The notes under the pieces were generated by a model. It made no database searches. It was not told where the DNA came from and saw only the letters and a list, made by a program, of their open reading frames with translations. A stretch of 10,157 nt of DNA, taken from contig NZ_JAVHLH010000066.1 of the NCBI RefSeq assembly GCF_031082345.1, positions 1,662 to 11,818 of the forward strand, given 5' to 3'. This DNA comes from Brevundimonas sp. GTDB lineage: Bacteria; Pseudomonadota; Alphaproteobacteria; Caulobacterales; Caulobacteraceae. Below, piece after piece: positions 7,363 to 10,157 of this stretch. The number at the start of each line of letters is the position of its first letter. The stretch's first letter is position 1. A program made the translations under genes and the position numbers.

Positions 7363-7767
7363 TCAGTCGGCGGTGGCGACCTGCTCGACCAGCATCCGCA
7401 GCAGGTCTTCGCCGCCGGTGATGCCGAGCGTGTGGAACTGGCAGTTCCGGAAGGTGCAGTCGCGGACCGGGATCGCGCCGATCGCCTTCTGGCCGCTCAC
7501 CGGGCGGAACAGCATGTTGCGCAGGTCGCCGCCGGTCGGGCCGAAATTGACGCCTTCGAAATGGACGCCCTCGAGCACCAGCATCACCGCCGGCCCCTCG
7601 ATGAAGCAGTCGGTGAAGGTGCGGCCCTCGATGATCGCCCCGCCGCCGTTCTGGATGTTGGCGCGGTAGAGGTCGAACAGGGCGAAATGGCCGCCGTTGA
7701 TCGCCGTCGCGCGCGGATCCATCTCGCGCGACTCGGTTGGCCGGGGCGGGGTTTGGTCGATGGCCAT
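7363..7767 (-). CDS. Hypothetical protein orfB, paralogue of orfA, downstream of pheS
   Basis: A 134-residue protein of no family I can name. After a polar N terminus the core reads [18 protein letters not shown] (45-62), [10 protein letters not shown] (67-76), [10 protein letters not shown] (83-92) and CTFRNCQF (104-111), then [22 protein letters not shown] and CTFRNCQF have the spacing of pentapeptide-like beta-helix rungs, so a small solenoid fold is plausible but not shown. There is no signal peptide or membrane helix. The frame is open 21 codons further upstream inside pheS. I chose ATG 7767 because it shares its A with the pheS TGA (TGATG), a classic coupled start, and because the upstream residues are basic and unlike the paralogue. 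It aligns with orfA through the shared IEG-TFTDC-IEGPAVM block, indicating tandem duplication. Function unknown. Confidence 0.83.
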   Translation of the reverse strand: MAIDQTPPRPTESREMDPRATAINGGHFALFDLYRANIQNGGGAIIEGRTFTDCFIEGPAVMLVLEGVHFEGVNFGPTGGDLRNMLFRPVSGQKAIGAIPVRDCTFRNCQFHTLGITGGEDLLRMLVEQVATAD

Positions 7768-8843
7768 CAGGACAGTCCGCTTGCAGGGTTGGGCGCCGCG
7801 AAGGCGGAGAAGCCGTAGTGGGCCAGCCACCGGGTGTCGGCCTCGAACATCGGGCGCAGGTCCGGGATGCCGTATTTCAGCATGGCCAGGCGATCGACGC
7901 CCATGCCGAAGGCGAAGCCCTGGAACTCGTCCGGGTCGATGCCGCAGTTCCGCAGCACGTTCGGATGGACCATGCCGCAGCCGAGGATCTCCATCCAGCT
8001 GTCGCCCTGGTTCAGCTTCAGCTCCCCGCCCGAGCGGTCGCAGCGGATGTCCATCTCGGCCGACGGCTCGGTGAAGGGGAAATGGTGCGGGCGGAAGCGG
8101 GCGTCGACGTCATCCACTTCGAAGAAGCGGGCCACGAAGGTCTCCAGCGTCCACTTCAGATGGCCCATGTGGATGTCGCGATCGATCACCAGCCCCTCGA
8201 CCTGATGGAACATCGGCGTGTGGGTGGCGTCGCTGTCTTTCCGGAAGGTCCGGCCCGGGGCGATGATCCGGATCGGCGGCTTTTGCGTCATCATGGTGCG
8301 CACCTGCACCGGGCTGGTGTGGGTGCGCAGCACCTTGCGCTCGCCGGTGACCGGGTCGGGCTGGAGGAAGAAGGTGTCGTGCATCTCCCGCGCCGGGTGT
8401 TTGGGCGGGAAATTCAGAGCCGTGAAATTATGGAAGTCGTCCTCGATGTCCGGGCCTTCCGCCACCGCGAAGCCCATTTCGGCGAACAGGGCGATCATCT
8501 CGTCCATCACCTGCATGGTCGGATGGACCGAGCCCTTGCGGCGCGGGCGCGGCGGCAGGGTCAGGTCGAGGTGCTCGGCCTTCAGCCGGGCGTCCAGCTC
8601 GGCCGCCTCCAGCCCGGCCTTCTTCGCCGTCAGCGCCGCCTGCACCCGGTCGCGCAGGCCGTTGATCATCGGCCCGCGCTCGCGCCGCTCGTCGGGGCTC
8701 ATCGCCCCCATGCCCTTGAGCAGGCCGGAGATCGAGCCCTGTTTGCCGAGGGCCGCGACGCGCAGCGCCTCGACGTCGGCGGCGGTCTCCGCCGAGCCGA
8801 TGGCGTTGATCAGATCGAGTTCGAGCTGGTTCAGGTCGGTCAT
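7767..8843 (-). CDS. pheS: Phenylalanyl-tRNA synthetase alpha subunit
   Basis: The 358-residue catalytic subunit of phenylalanyl-tRNA synthetase. Residues 1-90 form the N-terminal coiled-coil tRNA-binding arm ([12 protein letters not shown], then [11 protein letters not shown]). The class II core follows: [10 protein letters not shown] (107-116, motif 1 region), RTHTSPVQ (173-180), [18 protein letters not shown] (197-214) continuing to VEG (motif 2), [11 protein letters not shown] (255-265), and [14 protein letters not shown] (309-322, motif 3). All key blocks are intact, and the length is usual for alphaproteobacteria. ATG 8843 fits the start of homologues, but no Shine-Dalgarno sequence is visible before it. 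The stop overlaps the orfB start by one base. The deacetylase stop lies 57 bp upstream on the same strand. PheS normally pairs one-to-one with PheT, encoded 873 bp further on. Confidence 0.97.
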   Translation of the reverse strand: MTDLNQLELDLINAIGSAETAADVEALRVAALGKQGSISGLLKGMGAMSPDERRERGPMINGLRDRVQAALTAKKAGLEAAELDARLKAEHLDLTLPPRPRRKGSVHPTMQVMDEMIALFAEMGFAVAEGPDIEDDFHNFTALNFPPKHPAREMHDTFFLQPDPVTGERKVLRTHTSPVQVRTMMTQKPPIRIIAPGRTFRKDSDATHTPMFHQVEGLVIDRDIHMGHLKWTLETFVARFFEVDDVDARFRPHHFPFTEPSAEMDIRCDRSGGELKLNQGDSWMEILGCGMVHPNVLRNCGIDPDEFQGFAFGMGVDRLAMLKYGIPDLRPMFEADTRWLAHYGFSAFAAPNPASGLS

Positions 8844-8852
8844 GGTCGCAGT

Positions 8853-8881
8853 CGTCTAGCGGGCCGGAGCGGTTTCGTCAC
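8853..8881 (-). promoter_or_regulatory. Candidate pheS promoter, possibly leaderless
   Basis: On the minus strand GTGACGA (8881-8875), a 14-bp spacer and GCTAGACG (8860-8853) match the Caulobacter sigma-73 consensus TTGaCgS-N10-14-GCtANAWC at 5 of 7 and 6 of 8 positions. Transcription would start within about 3-4 nt of the pheS ATG at 8843. Together with the lack of a Shine-Dalgarno sequence, this suggests a leaderless or nearly leaderless message. It is a weak match and there is no experimental support. Confidence 0.25.
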
Positions 8882-8900
8882 CCGGTCAGGCGTCGCTTGA

Positions 8901-9842
8901 TCAGTTCCGCGCCTCATAGGCGTCCATGATCCACTTCGGAGGATCGGGCTCCCAGCGGATCGGCCGGCCCTCGCTGAAGGTCCAGCGGTGCAGCCAGGAC
9001 ACGCCATTGGCCCGCACATAGTCGTCGGCGTGGCTGTAGATCGGGTCGGCCAGGGCCTCGTCCAGCGGCACGAAGCGATAGCCCCGCGCCTGGTAGAGGG
9101 CATGGATGCGCGGATACCAGTCCCGGTTCAGCGTGTGGGCGTGAAGCAGCAGCACCTGGGCCGGCTCACGGCCGCCCGCCAGTTCGGCGCTGTAGGGCTC
9201 CCAGTGATCCAGCACCGCCGTCATGTGCGCCACATAGGCCTCGCCGATCCGGGTCTGCAGCGCTTCGTCGCCGGCGGCTTCGGCGTCGCGGTACAGGGCG
9301 GCGAACATCCAGTCGTTGTTGTCGATCGTCACTGGCGCGACCGTATAGCCCCGCGCCGCCAGTCCGGCGGCGATGGCGGCCTTCTTCTCCGGCGTCTCCC
9401 CGGTGAAAAGATACGGATGGCGGTAGAAGACCAGCGACCGCCCTCTCGCCTCCAGCACGGCGCGGGTCGCGGGCGCGCCCCGGTCGACGTCGGCCAGATA
9501 GGCCTCGACCGTGGTCCGGTGGATGTTGATGTGGCTGAAGGTGTGGTTGCCCATGTCCAGCCCGGCGTCGAGCCAGACGTTCAGCAGGGCCGGCAGCAGT
9601 TCGGCGCGACGCTCATCGCAGACCTTGCCCTCGTTGACGAAGACGGCCGCCCGCGTGTCCAGCGGCCTCAGCATGGCGACGAAGTCTTCCGTCAGCGCCA
9701 TGGCCTGCGCCGGATCGCACAGCACGGCGTCGGGGGCCTGATATGGCAGGTCGTCGAAGGTCACGGCGACGGCGCGCTGGGCGGCGGCGGGCCCGGCGAG
9801 GCAGGACAGAACGGCGGCGATGAGGAGCGGGCGCAGGGTCAT
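8901..9842 (-). CDS. Secreted polysaccharide deacetylase (NodB domain, CE4)
   Basis: A 313-residue protein with a Sec signal peptide (MTLRPLLIAAVL, cleavage after PAAA at about 21/22). The carbohydrate esterase 4 motifs appear in order: TFDDLP (28-33, with base Asp30 and metal ligand Asp31), NHTFSH (99-104, metal ligands His100 and His104), RHPY (141-144), DNNDW (174-178) and LLLHAHTLN (231-239, with the motif-5 histidine). The active site is therefore complete, and a metal-dependent N- or O-deacetylase acting on an envelope or extracellular glycan is expected; the glycan is unknown. The C-terminal 40 residues are tryptophan-rich (WLHRWTF, RWEPDPPKW). A lipobox-like VLSC (11-14) is present, but the hydrophobic stretch before it is short, so signal peptidase I cleavage is preferred. 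It lies 63 bp after dodecin and 57 bp before pheS. No strong ribosome-binding site precedes ATG 9842. Confidence 0.88.
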   Translation of the reverse strand: MTLRPLLIAAVLSCLAGPAAAQRAVAVTFDDLPYQAPDAVLCDPAQAMALTEDFVAMLRPLDTRAAVFVNEGKVCDERRAELLPALLNVWLDAGLDMGNHTFSHINIHRTTVEAYLADVDRGAPATRAVLEARGRSLVFYRHPYLFTGETPEKKAAIAAGLAARGYTVAPVTIDNNDWMFAALYRDAEAAGDEALQTRIGEAYVAHMTAVLDHWEPYSAELAGGREPAQVLLLHAHTLNRDWYPRIHALYQARGYRFVPLDEALADPIYSHADDYVRANGVSWLHRWTFSEGRPIRWEPDPPKWIMDAYEARN

Positions 9843-9892
9843 GGCCAGACCCTAGCCATCCCGCCCCTGTTACGGCAACGCTCGCCGGGTCC

Positions 9893-9905
9893 GCGCCGGC
9901 GGCGC
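9893..9905 (-). terminator. Small hairpin directly after the dodecin stop
   Basis: GCGCC-GCC-GGCGC (5-bp stem, 3-nt loop, minus strand) begins next to the dodecin stop codon (9906-9908) in the 63-bp gap before the deacetylase gene. No T-run follows, so it may only stabilise or attenuate the message. Confidence 0.25.
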
Positions 9906-10109
9906 TCAGTCGTTGAGGACGAAGGTCACCTTCATATTGACCCGGTACTCGACGATCTCGCCGCCCTTGACGATGACCTTCTGCTCCTGGACCCAGGCGC
10001 CCTCGACGTTCTTCAGGGTCTTGTCGGCGCGGGCGATGCCCTTCTTCAGCGCATCCTCGAAGCTGACGGAGGATGAGGCGGTGATCTCGGTGACCTTGGC
10101 GACGGACAT
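9906..10109 (-). CDS. Dodecin, flavin-binding protein
   Basis: A 67-residue protein that spans the whole dodecin family length. Dodecins assemble into hollow dodecamers that bind flavins and are thought to buffer or store free flavin in the cytoplasm. The typical N terminus (SVAKVTEITASSS) is followed by the single helix (SFEDALKKGIARADKTL, 16-32). The GAWVQEQKV strand carries the flavin-stacking tryptophan (Trp39) and a glutamine at the expected +2 position (Gln41). The last strands (GEIVEYRVNMKVTFVL) complete the fold. ATG 10109 has a good Shine-Dalgarno sequence (AGGAGT, plus-strand positions 10115-10120). Its promoter would lie beyond the window edge. It is probably a separate unit from the deacetylase, given the gap and hairpin. 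Confidence 0.95.
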   Translation of the reverse strand: MSVAKVTEITASSSVSFEDALKKGIARADKTLKNVEGAWVQEQKVIVKGGEIVEYRVNMKVTFVLND

Positions 10110-10157
10110 GGCGGACTCCTGGTTTCGGGCAGCCGCCGGGTTATGGCGACGCTTCCC

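Noticed and set aside
7768..7830. Upstream extension of orfB inside pheS
   Set aside because: The extra 21 residues overlap the pheS C terminus, are not like the paralogue, and the TGATG overlap gives a better start.
7737..8900. 387-codon open frame on the plus strand opposite pheS
   Set aside because: Shadow of pheS with no motifs and a low-complexity Arg/Gly/His/Val composition.
9850..9881. Sigma-73-like TTGCCGT-N15-GCTAGGGT upstream of the deacetylase gene
   Set aside because: Spacer is outside the usual 10-14 bp range and the -10 match is only 5 of 8.
8988..10076. 362-codon open frame on the plus strand opposite the deacetylase and dodecin
   Set aside because: Runs antisense to two well-supported genes and has no recognisable domain.

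Overview
The window is GC-rich DNA with strong GC bias at third codon positions, which is why long antisense reading frames cover most genes. The gene content points to an alphaproteobacterium of the Caulobacteraceae, with Brevundimonas or a close relative my best guess. The clues are an EipA/DUF1134 lipoprotein, a dodecin, a SqdB-type UDP-sulfoquinovose synthase, promoter-like sequences close to the Caulobacter sigma-73 consensus, and a palindromic intergenic repeat of a style I associate with this group. The placement is an inference; no rRNA or similarly decisive marker is present.

Left part, plus strand (3-1659): the 3' end of a SqdB/SQD1-like UDP-sulfoquinovose synthase gene, cut by the window edge, is followed 10 bp later by an atypical short-chain dehydrogenase/epimerase-like gene. 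Between this pair and the convergent eipA-like gene lies a gene-free stretch holding two repeats: a degenerate 9-bp array built on CGACAT (1652-1771) and a 144-bp inverted-repeat element (1800-1943).

Middle (1986-4445): an eipA-like lipoprotein gene on the minus strand and a secreted S41-family peptidase gene on the plus strand diverge from a 405-bp control region. That region carries a partial CtrA-like site next to a small palindrome on the eipA side, and a sigma-73-like promoter on the peptidase side.

Right part, minus strand (4470-10109, read right to left): dodecin, a secreted polysaccharide deacetylase, pheS, two small paralogous genes of unknown function, then pheT. The four-gene block pheS-orfB-orfA-pheT is tightly packed: pheS and orfB share one base (TGATG), orfB and orfA are 29 bp apart, and orfA and pheT overlap by four bases (GTGA). 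The two small proteins share a core around TFTDC-x-IEGPAVM and a CxFxxCxF motif. They lie between the two subunits of phenylalanyl-tRNA synthetase, which are usually adjacent. This block is the most interesting part of the window. The rest is housekeeping and cell-envelope gene content.
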